Shown here: piece after piece, positions 55,204-64,000 of the stretch
Numbering within the stretch: position 1 is the first letter of the stretch
Layout: every line of letters starts with the position of its first letter
DNA from: Ramlibacter montanisoli
GTDB lineage: Bacteria > Pseudomonadota > Gammaproteobacteria > Burkholderiales > Burkholderiaceae_C
NCBI RefSeq assembly: GCF_013087525.1
Contig: NZ_JABFCS010000001.1
Location: 124,001 to 188,000, forward strand
Reading direction: 5' to 3'
Length of the DNA stretch: 64,000 nt
The notes under the pieces: model-generated
What the model saw: the letters and a program-made list of their open reading frames with translations, nothing else
The model's database searches: none
Told to the model about the DNA's origin: nothing
Made by a program: the position numbers and the translations under genes

Positions 55204-56792
55204 TGCTTCGCTTCGGGCAGGGAGAACGAGAAGCTGGCCCCCGAATGACCTGGTGTGGCCCAGATACGTCCCTGGTGGCTTTCGACGATGGTCCGGCTGA
55301 CGGACAGGCCGATGCCCATTCCGTTCTGCTTGGTCGTGTAGAAGGGCTCGAAGACGCGTTCGGCCAGCTCGGTGTCGAGCCCGAGGCCGGAATCCTTCAC
55401 TGTGAGCAGGACGCGTCCACCCTCCTCGCGGGCCGTCCTGATCAGGAGCTCCCTGGGACGATGGTCGACGCGGCGCATGGATTCCAGCGCGTTGAGCAGC
55501 AGGTTCAGGATCACCTGCTGGACCTGGACCCGGTCGGCGCGCACTGCAGGCAGCGAGGAGGGCAGGTCCGTCAGCAGGATCACGCGGTGACGCTGCAATT
55601 CACCCAGCGAGAGGGCAATCACTTCCCGGCTTGACTCGCTCAGGTCGATCAGGTCGGTTCTCGAGGGCTTTCCGCCGAAGAGCGCGCGCAGGCGCGCGAT
55701 CACGTCCGAGGCGCGGTTCGCATCCCGCAGGATCCGCTTGACCGTCTCCTCGGCGTTCTCCACCCTGGGTGGCACGGAGGACAACATGCGCAGGCCCGCG
55801 CCTGCGTTGCTGATGATGCCGCACAGCGGCTGGTTCACCTCGTGCGCGATGGAGGCAGCCAGCGTCCCCAGGCTCGTGACCCGCGCGACGTGTGCGAATT
55901 CCGAACGCACCTTCTCCAGCGCTTCCTCTTCCAGCACCCGCATGATGGCAATGCTGGCCAGGTGCGTGAACTGTGCGATCAGTTCCTGGTGAAGCGGCGT
56001 GGGTGTGGCGGGGCGAGCGTAGTGCAGGCCGAAGGTTCCCACGACCTTGCCGGTGCTCGAACGGATCGGCGTGGACCAGCAGGCGCGCACGCCGAAGGAC
56101 AGCGCCAGCCTGCACCAGCCGTAGGAAGACCAGCGGGTTTCCGTGGCCACGTCGGCGCAAACCACTTGCTCGTTCAGGGTGGCCGCCATGGCACACGGGC
56201 CGTTTTCCACATCGACGGGCCGACCGTCGATGGATCTCGTGAACTCCGGGTCGAGGCTCGGGGACGCGCCTTGCTGGAGATGCGTTCCGCCGGCATCCAC
56301 CAGGATGACGCTGCAGGTGCATTCATCCGTGACCTGCTCGAACACGCGGCACAGCGCGTCCAGCACGACCGGCAGCCGGCAGCCGCTGGCGACCATTTCG
56401 AGGAGCTTGTTCTCTCCCGCCAGCAGCGCCTGCGCGCGCTTGCGATCCTCGATATCCGTGTTCAGCCCGCACCACCCGTCGACGGCTCCGGAAGCGCCCA
56501 TGGACGGAGCCACCCGGAACCGGTGCCATCGGTACGCGCCGTCCGACCGGCGCAAGCGCGCCTCCATCTCGCCTGCGCGTCCGGAGGCATGGATGCTCGC
56601 CCATTGCTGCTGGACGGCGGCGCGATCGTCGGGGTGGATCGCCTTCCAGCATCCCCGGCCGGAGGACTCCCCTGCGCTCATCCCCGTGTATTCACGCCAG
56701 CGCGCGTTCACGAAGTCCACGTCGCCATCCGCGCCCGCGGTCCATACCAGCCCGGGGATCGCGTCGACCACGTGATCGAGGTCGCCTGACAT
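55191..56792 (-). CDS. PAS-GAF sensor histidine kinase
   Basis: About 533 aa, the one member of the five-kinase set without a frame break other than the 4945 gene. PAS (residues 5-120: AIPGLVWTAGADGDVDFVNA, then WREYTGM), GAF (130-290; several Cys, for example DECTCSVILVD and GPCAMAATLNEQVVCAD), HisKA with IAHEVNQPLCGIISNAGAGL, HATPase_c with QVILNLLLNALESM and [12 protein letters not shown]. Soluble. No response regulator is adjacent. Its redox-prone GAF cysteines could take part in sensing, but that is a guess. Confidence 0.92.
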   Translation of the reverse strand: MSGDLDHVVDAIPGLVWTAGADGDVDFVNARWREYTGMSAGESSGRGCWKAIHPDDRAAVQQQWASIHASGRAGEMEARLRRSDGAYRWHRFRVAPSMGASGAVDGWCGLNTDIEDRKRAQALLAGENKLLEMVASGCRLPVVLDALCRVFEQVTDECTCSVILVDAGGTHLQQGASPSLDPEFTRSIDGRPVDVENGPCAMAATLNEQVVCADVATETRWSSYGWCRLALSFGVRACWSTPIRSSTGKVVGTFGLHYARPATPTPLHQELIAQFTHLASIAIMRVLEEEALEKVRSEFAHVARVTSLGTLAASIAHEVNQPLCGIISNAGAGLRMLSSVPPRVENAEETVKRILRDANRASDVIARLRALFGGKPSRTDLIDLSESSREVIALSLGELQRHRVILLTDLPSSLPAVRADRVQVQQVILNLLLNALESMRRVDHRPRELLIRTAREEGGRVLLTVKDSGLGLDTELAERVFEPFYTTKQNGMGIGLSVSRTIVESHQGRIWATPGHSGASFSFSLPEAKHQDA

Positions 56793-56882
56793 ACGGAGCC
56801 CTTCGCGAAGCTGGCACCGCAGCGAGCATGCGCGCCTTCCCGCGGACCGTCCAGCACTTTCAGCCGGCTCCGGCGCTCGCGC

Positions 56883-57332
56883 TCAACGCGACGGTTGAGA
56901 TGGCCGGTCGGCAGGCGGGGCCGGGGATGCTCTCTCCGGCAGGCCCGCTGCGCGGACCGCCGCGAGCTGGCCCGTCATCCACGCGGCGCCGGTCTGCTCC
57001 GGCGTCCCCTTGCACCGGACCTTGTAGGGCTGGCCCGTGGTCGAACTCGCGCTTGCCCCGAGGGTGATGAACTCTTCCGTCGTGAGCGCCGGGCGCGAAC
57101 GCAGGATGTGGCGGTGCTTCATGCGCAGGTGTTCGCTGGCCCTGCCGGCATCGTGCCATTCCCCATGGCGGCGAAACTCGCAGCCGGATTCCGCCAGCCG
57201 TCGCAGCAGCGCCTCGACCTCGCCGGGGTTCGCCCGCGCGCTGGCCGGAAGCACAAGCAGCAGCCAGCAAAGGACCGCCACGGCGCGCCCGGGCCACGCG
57301 TGGTCGCAGTGCCTGGCGGATGCAGCGTTCAT
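56883..57332 (-). CDS. DUF5329 (YfeK-like) secreted protein
   Basis: About 149 aa. Start at 57332 (ATGA overlap with the upstream lipase gene's stop). The signal sequence is GRAVAVLCWLLLVLPASARA. The mature part EVEALLRRLAESGCEFRRHG, then EWHDAGRASEHLRMKHRHIL and FITLGASASSTTGQPYKVRC, matches DUF5329, a small periplasmic protein family with two conserved Cys. It is often found beside phospholipase D/cardiolipin synthase-like genes, as here. Confidence 0.82.
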   Translation of the reverse strand: MNAASARHCDHAWPGRAVAVLCWLLLVLPASARANPGEVEALLRRLAESGCEFRRHGEWHDAGRASEHLRMKHRHILRSRPALTTEEFITLGASASSTTGQPYKVRCKGTPEQTGAAWMTGQLAAVRAAGLPERASPAPPADRPSQPSR

Positions 57333-58888
57333 ATCTCGCCTTCCGGGACCAGGCGGCCGAGCAGCGAACTCCTGACGCGCTGCCACAGGGATGTGCCGGG
57401 CTCGACATCCTGCACGTGCGGCGGCGAGGCGCGCCGGTCCACCCACTCGACGCCGGGTCCATCTTCCTTCAAGCGCAGGTGGTAAGCAGGGGCGGCTTCC
57501 ATCAAGGACAACACCTCGGAAGCCAGCGCGGGGCAATCGAGGATGAGGCCCAGCTCCGTGTTGATCCGCTCTGAACGGCCGGTGAAGTTGAGGGAGCCGA
57601 TGTACAGGTAGCGGTGATCGATCACCGCGAGCTTCGCATGGAGCCCGCTGGCGCTGATGCCGGAACCCTCTCTCTCGGCGGCAGGGGCCGCCGGGGCCAC
57701 GAACTCCCGCAGGTCGACGCCTGCCTCGATCAGGCGCCGCCGGTAGCGGAGGTACACGGCGTGCGCCAGTGGTTCATCGGTGGAGGATGCGGAGTTCGTC
57801 AGGAGCCGGAGGCGGACGCCGCGGTTCCGCAGCCCCTCGATGCGGGCGAGGCCGACACGGCCACGCACGAAGTAGGGAGAGGCCACGTACAGGTCGTGCT
57901 GCGCCATGGCGAGCACGTCGACCACGCGGTGGTGCACCGTTCCGGTCGAGTCGGCGAGGTTCGCGCCGAGAACCTTGTCCGTGGTGTCGAAGAACAGCCG
58001 CGCCTTGCAGACCTGCAGGGACACGCTGCCGCCGGCGATCTGGCGGGCTGCGCTGGAGTCCATTGCGGACGCGCCACCCATGTCCGGGTGCCGGGACACC
58101 GGTGGCATCGGGCCGATCGCATCGGCGAATCGCGCGCGCCGGGCCGCGGCGGGAGAGTCGCCCCAGAACAGCGCGCCGGGGAAGGCGTGTTCGCTGTTCC
58201 AGTAGTGGTCGAAGCTGCCGGACATGTCCCGCACCACAGGACCGATCGCGAGGATGTCGGTGTCGAAGAAGCTCGACTGGCCGGCGGCGAGGTAGCGGTC
58301 CCCGATGTTGCGCCCGCCGGTGATCGCGGCGATGTTGTCGGCCACCAGCAGCTTGTTGTGCATGCGGTGCCGGATGCGCCTGTAGTCGCCCACCGAAGCC
58401 ACGATGCGCCCGGCCAGGGATCCGCGACCGGCAGGAAAGGGGTTGAACAGCCGCACTTCGACGCCGTCGAAACCCGTGAGGCCTTCCAGGAGCGCCTCGA
58501 GGTCCGTGGTGTACAGGTCGTCGAGGAGGAGGCGCACCCGCACCCCGCGCAGGGCGGCATCGCGCACGGCGGCCAGCATGGTGCGGCCGGAACCGTCGGC
58601 GTTCCAGATGAAGTACTGCAGGTCCAGCGTCCGCTGCGCCTGGTCGATCAGGGCCAGGCGCACGTCCAGCGCATCCGCCGGTTCGCTCAGGAGCCGGAAG
58701 CCGTTCTGGCCCGCGGGCACGGAGCGCACAGCGAGGTCGGCCAGTGCCGTGCCCCCGGTCTCGCGCAGTGCGTGCGAGGCAGGCTGCACGTCCCTTGACG
58801 GCAGTGATGCGCAGCCGGCGAGGAGTGCCGCCAGGAGCAGAACGCAACAGCGGTGGCCGAGGGCGTACCTGACGAGGCGCAACTCCAT
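57329..58888 (-). CDS. phospholipase D-type lipoprotein (cardiolipin synthase ClsC-like)
   Basis: About 519 aa. A lipoprotein signal ending in LLAALLAGCASLPS. There are two HxK(x4)D motifs: HNKLLVADNIAAITGGRN near residue 190 and HAKLAVIDHRYLYIGSLN near 420. This is the YmdC/ClsC-like group, which joins or hydrolyses phospholipids using a phospho-His intermediate. The position of the lipobox suggests a membrane-anchored periplasmic enzyme. It is translationally coupled to the DUF5329 gene downstream. Confidence 0.88.
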   Translation of the reverse strand: MELRLVRYALGHRCCVLLLAALLAGCASLPSRDVQPASHALRETGGTALADLAVRSVPAGQNGFRLLSEPADALDVRLALIDQAQRTLDLQYFIWNADGSGRTMLAAVRDAALRGVRVRLLLDDLYTTDLEALLEGLTGFDGVEVRLFNPFPAGRGSLAGRIVASVGDYRRIRHRMHNKLLVADNIAAITGGRNIGDRYLAAGQSSFFDTDILAIGPVVRDMSGSFDHYWNSEHAFPGALFWGDSPAAARRARFADAIGPMPPVSRHPDMGGASAMDSSAARQIAGGSVSLQVCKARLFFDTTDKVLGANLADSTGTVHHRVVDVLAMAQHDLYVASPYFVRGRVGLARIEGLRNRGVRLRLLTNSASSTDEPLAHAVYLRYRRRLIEAGVDLREFVAPAAPAAEREGSGISASGLHAKLAVIDHRYLYIGSLNFTGRSERINTELGLILDCPALASEVLSLMEAAPAYHLRLKEDGPGVEWVDRRASPPHVQDVEPGTSLWQRVRSSLLGRLVPEGEI

Positions 58889-59019
58889 CGTGCGGTCCTT
58901 GTGTCACCGGGCTGATCCAGGGCAGCACGGAAGGTTGGGAAGATGGGGCCAGTCTGGTTCCCGCCGGCGGGCGCTGCATTGCCTCCCCGGCAGATGCCGG
59001 AATCCGCCCTTCGCCCTAG

Positions 59020-60450
<1,431 letters not shown>

Positions 60451-60451
60451 C

Positions 60452-61513
60452 ATGGAAGCCGCCATCCGCGAGAGTTCCGCCGCTGCCGAAACGGGCGCGC
60501 TCAAGTCCATGACCATGATCCAGGCGCTGCGCTCGGCGATGGACGTGATGATGCAGCGCGACGACAACGTGGTCGTGTTCGGCCAGGACGTGGGCTACTT
60601 CGGCGGCGTGTTCCGCGTGACCGAAGGCCTGCAGGCCAAGTACGGCAAGCCGCGCTGCTTCGACACGCCGATCAGCGAGGGCGGCATCGTCGGCATTGCG
60701 GTCGGCATGGCGGCCTACGGGCTGCGGCCGGTCGCCGAGATCCAGTTCGCCGACTACTTCTATCCGGCATCCGACCAGATCGTGTCGGAGGCGGCGCGCC
60801 TGCGTTCGCGCTCGGCCGGCGACTTCACCGCCCCGATGGTGATCCGGATGCCGTGCGGGGGTGGCATCTACGGCGGCCAGACCCATAGCCAGAGCCCGGA
60901 GGCGCTGTTCACGCATGTGTGCGGACTGCGCACCGTGATGCCGAGCAATCCGTACGACGCCAAGGGCCTGCTGATCGCGGCGATCGAAAGCGACGACCCG
61001 GTGATCTTCCTGGAGCCCAAGCGCCTGTACAACGGGCCTTTCGACGGCCACCACGACCGGCCCATGGTGCCGTGGTCCTCGCACGCCACCGGCAAGGTGC
61101 CCGAAGGCTATTACCGGGTGCCGCTCGAGTCGGCTTCGGTGTTCCGCGCCGGCGCCCAGGTGACGGTGCTGACCTACGGCACCATGGTCTGGGTCGCGGA
61201 GGCCGCTGCGCGCGAAAGCGGCGTCGACGCCGAGATCATCGACCTGCGGTCGCTGTGGCCGATGGACCTGGACGCCGTGGTCGCCTCGGTGAAGAAGACC
61301 GGCCGCTGCGTCATCGTGCACGAGGCGACGCGCACCAGCGGCTTCGGCGCCGAGCTGTCGGCGCTGGTGCAGGAGCACTGCTTCTACGAGCTGGAAGCGC
61401 CGATCGAGCGGGTGGCGGGCTGGGACACGCCCTATCCGCACGCCCAGGAATGGGCCTACTTCCCCGGGCCGGACCGCGTGGCCGCGGCCCTCAAGCGCAC
61501 GCTGGAGGCCTGA
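60452..61513 (+). CDS. bkdA2: branched-chain 2-oxoacid dehydrogenase E1 beta subunit
   Basis: About 353 aa, intact. MTMIQALRSAMDVMMQRDDN, VVVFGQDVGYFGGVFRVTEG, CFDTPISEGGIVGIAVGMAA and IRMPCGGGIYGGQTHSQSPE are all diagnostic of the transketolase-like beta chain. It begins 1 nt after the bkdA1 stop. It forms the alpha2-beta2 E1 with BkdA1. The C-terminal WDTPYPHAQEWAYFPGPDRV is typical. Confidence 0.95.
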   Translation: MEAAIRESSAAAETGALKSMTMIQALRSAMDVMMQRDDNVVVFGQDVGYFGGVFRVTEGLQAKYGKPRCFDTPISEGGIVGIAVGMAAYGLRPVAEIQFADYFYPASDQIVSEAARLRSRSAGDFTAPMVIRMPCGGGIYGGQTHSQSPEALFTHVCGLRTVMPSNPYDAKGLLIAAIESDDPVIFLEPKRLYNGPFDGHHDRPMVPWSSHATGKVPEGYYRVPLESASVFRAGAQVTVLTYGTMVWVAEAAARESGVDAEIIDLRSLWPMDLDAVVASVKKTGRCVIVHEATRTSGFGAELSALVQEHCFYELEAPIERVAGWDTPYPHAQEWAYFPGPDRVAAALKRTLEA

Positions 61514-61515
61514 CC

Positions 61516-62837
61516 ATGGGCATGTACGCGATCAAGATGCCGGACATCGGCGAGGGCATCGCCGAAGTCGAACTCGTGGCCTGGCGGGTGCAGCCCGGCG
61601 ACCTGGTGAAGGAAGACCAGGTCGTGGCCGACGTGATGACGGACAAGGCGACGGTGGAGATTCCTTCGCCGGTGGCGGGAAAGGTGGCGGCGCTCGGTGG
61701 GGAGCCCGGCAAGCTGATGGCGGTGGGCTCGGAGTTGATCCGCCTGGAGGTGGAAGGAGCGGGGAACGTGAAGGACGCACCTTCCGCCATGGCTGCTTCT
61801 GGCTCCCTCCCCCTCCGGGGGAGGGCGGGGGAGGGGCGCAGGCGCCGCCGCAAGCTGCACGTGCCACGGAGCGCCCCCACCCCAACCCCTCCCCGGAGGG
61901 GGAGGGAGTAAGACCCGAAGCGCAGCCGCCGCTGCGCACGCCCGCGCCCATGCGCGCGCCCGGCGACAAGCCGATCGCCTCGCCCGCCGTGCGCCGCCGC
62001 GCGTGGGAGCTCGGCATCGAGCTGCAGTTCGTGCACGGCAGCGGCCCCGCCGGCCGCATCGTGCACGAGGACCTGGACGTCTACCTCGCCGCGCGCGGGC
62101 AGCCGGCCGCCGGCGCGGCGCCGCGGCAGCGCGAGCGCCACGGCGAGGAGGCGATCCCCGTCATCGGGCTGCGCCGCAAGATCGCCCAGAAGATGCAGGA
62201 AGCCAAGCGCCGCATCCCGCACTTCAGCTACGTCGAGGAGATCGACGTCACCGAACTCGAGGCGCTGCGCGGGCAGATCAACGCCAGGTACGCCGCGAGC
62301 CGCGGCAAGCTGACGCTGCTGCCCCTGATCGCCCGCGCCGTGGTGCTGGCGCTGGAGGAGTTCCCGCAGATGAACGCGCGCTTCGACGACGATGCCGGGG
62401 TGGTGACGCGCCACCGGCCGGTGCACCTGGGCATCGCCACCCAGACCGACAACGGCCTGATGGTGCCGGTGCTGCGGCACGCCGAGGCGCAGGACCTGTG
62501 GGGCTTCGCGCGCGAAGTCACGCGGCTGGCGGAAGCGGCGCGCAGCGGCAAGGCGGGACGCGAGGAGCTCACCGGCTCCACCATCACCATCACCAGCCTG
62601 GGCGCGCTCGGCGGCCTGGTGACGACGCCGGTGATCAACCACCCGGAGGTCGCGATCATCGGTGTCAACCGCATCGTCGAACGCCCCATGTTCCAGGGCA
62701 CCGCGGTCGTGCCGCGGCAGCTGATGAATCTCTCGTCCTCCTTCGACCACCGCGTGGTGGACGGGATGGATGCCGCCCGCTTCATCCAGGCCGTGCGGGC
62801 GCTGCTCGAGCAGCCGGCCATGCTCTTCGTGGAGTAG
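61516..62837 (+). CDS. bkdB: dihydrolipoamide acyltransferase E2, interrupted in its linker
   Basis: The lipoyl domain (residues 1-80; lipoylated Lys in DVMTDKATVEIPSP) and the E3/E1-binding domain (IASPAVRRRAWELGIELQFV, then GSGPAGRIVHEDLDVYL) with the catalytic domain (HFSYVEEIDVTELEALRGQI; active site SSSFDHRVVDG) are in different frames. Between them, in the flexible linker, sits a 106-nt element with 18-bp terminal inverted repeats, and the first frame ends at TAA 61909-61911. Either the element has broken the gene or a base error hides an in-frame linker insertion. The rest of the gene is well conserved, which favours a functional enzyme. Confidence 0.85.
61803..61908. repeat. palindromic mini-element (REP/MITE-like) inside bkdB
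   Basis: Perfect 18-bp terminal inverted repeats (CTCCCTCCCCCTCCGGGG and its complement) bound a 106-nt G+C-rich element. It has internal G and C runs and no coding capacity of its own. Its sequence style is that of small palindromic repeats scattered in many proteobacterial genomes. The length is 1 modulo 3, while the two bkdB frames differ by 2. As read, clean excision would therefore not restore the frame. I see no clear target-site duplication. Confidence 0.8.
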
Positions 62838-62840
62838 CCG

Positions 62841-64000
62841 ATGACGACCAACACCACCACGCTGCTGGTGATCGGCGGCGGCCCGGGCGGCTATGTCGCG
62901 GCCATCCGCGCGGGCCAGCTGGGCATCCCGACGGTCCTGGTCGAAGGCGACCGGCTGGGCGGCACCTGCCTCAACGTCGGCTGCATTCCCTCGAAGGCCT
63001 GGATCCACGCCGCCGACGAATTCGAGCGCGCCGCGGGCTTCGCGGGCCAGTCCCCGCTGGGCATCCACGCCGCGGCGCCCACCATCGACCTGGCGCGGAC
63101 CCTGCAGTGGAAGGACGGCATCGTGCAGCGCCTGACCTCGGGCGTCGGCGCGCTGCTGAGGAAGGCCGGCGTGCAGGTGGTGAAGGGCTGGGCCCGCATC
63201 GTCGACGGCAAGACCGTGGAGGTCACCGGCCCGAACGGCGATCCGCAACGCATCCGCTGCGAGCACCTGCTGCTGGCGACGGGCTCCCGAGCCCGTACAG
63301 CTGCCGCACCTGCCCTTCGGCGGACCCGTGATCGGTTCCACCGAGGCGCTCGCGCTGGCGGCGGTGCCCAGGCACCTGGTGGTGGTCGGCGCGGGCTACA
63401 TCGGCCTGGAGCTCGGCATGGCCTGGCGCAAGCTCGGTTCCGAAGTCGCGGTGGTCGAGGCGGAAGGCCGCGTGCTGCCCGCCTACGACGAGGAACTCAC
63501 GCGGCCGGTGCTCGCCAGCCTGCGCCGCCTCGGCATCACCTTGCACCTGTCCTGCAGCGCGCAAGGCATCGCCGAGGGCGGCAAGGGCCTGCGGGTGCGC
63601 AGCAGCCAGGCCGACGAGTACGTGCTGCCGGCCGATCGCGTGCTGGTCGCGGCCGGCCGGCGGCCGCGCACGCAGGGCTTCGCGCTGGAATCGCTGGGGC
63701 TGGAAATGCGCGGCCGCGCCGTGAAGATCGACGAGCAGTGCCGGACCTCCATGCGCAACGTCTGGGCCATCGGCGACCTCACCGGCGAGCCGATGCTGGC
63801 GCACCGCGCCATGGCCCAGGGCGAGATGGTGGCCGAGATCGTTGCCGGTCGCCGGCGCCGGTTCGCGCCGGTCGTGATTCCGGCGGTGTGCTTCACCGAT
63901 CCCGAAGTGGTGGTGGCTGGCATGGGCCCCAGCGAGGCCGCTGCGCAGGGACTCGAATGCCAGGTGGCCAGCTTCCCGTTCTCCGCCAACGGCCGGGCCA
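62841..64000 (+). CDS. lpdV: dihydrolipoamide dehydrogenase E3 (partial; frame broken near 63287)
   Basis: The gene runs off the window. [20 protein letters not shown] binds FAD and the redox pair is in [13 protein letters not shown]. After the break, [20 protein letters not shown] binds NAD and [20 protein letters not shown] is the second FAD motif. One extra C in CCC near 63287 ([12 protein letters not shown]) explains the shift. It re-oxidises the lipoyl groups of BkdB. It may also serve other complexes, since the aceE at 960 has no E3 beside it. Confidence 0.92.
   Translation, partial: MTTNTTTLLVIGGGPGGYVAAIRAGQLGIPTVLVEGDRLGGTCLNVGCIPSKAWIHAADEFERAAGFAGQSPLGIHAAAPTIDLARTLQWKDGIVQRLTSGVGALLRKAGVQVVKGWARIVDGKTVEVTGPNGDPQRIRCEHLLLATGSRARTAAAPALRRTRDRFHRGARAGGGAQAPGGGRRGLHRPGARHGLAQARFRSRGGRGGRPRAARLRRGTHAAGARQPAPPRHHLAPVLQRARHRRGRQGPAGAQQPGRRVRAAGRSRAGRGRPAAAHAGLRAGIAGAGNARPRREDRRAVPDLHAQRLGHRRPHRRADAGAPRHGPGRDGGRDRCRSPAPVRAGRDSGGVLHRSRSGGGWHGPQRGRCAGTRMPGGQLPVLRQRPG

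Overview
This 64 kb window is about two-thirds G+C. It reads as chromosome from a betaproteobacterium of the order Burkholderiales, most likely Comamonadaceae (Ramlibacter/Variovorax-like). The reasons are the DUF4148 and DUF5329-type secreted proteins, a homodimeric AceE, the bkdA1-bkdA2-bkdB-lpdV order, many Tat-exported hydrolases, and the codon bias. The genus is an inference. I see no rRNA, tRNA, CRISPR array, phage or insertion sequence.

Layout. 1-4948: tail of an efflux outer-membrane protein, a conserved hypothetical, aceE, a secreted cupin and an AhpD-like protein. 4945-12476: sensor kinase, secreted protein, FAD/NAD(P) oxidoreductase, small conserved proteins, a STAND-type ATPase and a FixJ-type regulator. 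12734-14818: a compact ExbB/ExbD-like membrane operon. 14870-18016: RidA and IorAB. 18282-26819: a FixJ-type regulator coupled to a giant Ser/Thr kinase-ATPase-histidine kinase, then a PAS kinase paired with a MEDS-domain protein. 26912-31758: a sugar ABC transporter split over two strands, with a sensor kinase directly behind its binding protein. 31883-39452: WrbA-like flavoprotein, lone receiver, VOC protein, two Tat epoxide hydrolases, redoxin and a/b hydrolase. 39449-47427: LuxR regulator, histidine kinase, AraC, ChaC-like protein, SDR, LysR, DipZ and Ohr. 47877-55130: MFS, SDRs, GNAT/Rho-antiterminator, DUF4148 pair, cupin, third epoxide hydrolase and TrxB. 55191-58888: PAS-GAF kinase, DUF5329 and a phospholipase D lipoprotein. 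59215-end: branched-chain 2-oxoacid dehydrogenase operon.

The thread through the window is signalling. Five histidine kinases share a closely related catalytic core behind different sensory modules, and they sit among two FixJ-type regulators and a lone receiver. A repeated intergenic motif (half-site ATTGNACSWWGGT; best copy a 39-bp dyad at 9835-9873) recurs at more than a dozen promoters, including those of the regulators. I infer a shared regulon controlling redox and detoxification genes (oxidoreductases, epoxide hydrolases, SDRs, cupins, Ohr/TrxB/DipZ neighbours). No source known to me describes this motif.

Quality warning. At least 26 reading-frame breaks fall inside otherwise well-conserved genes, often at G or C runs. 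They look like assembly indels rather than true pseudogenes, so affected genes are annotated across the break.
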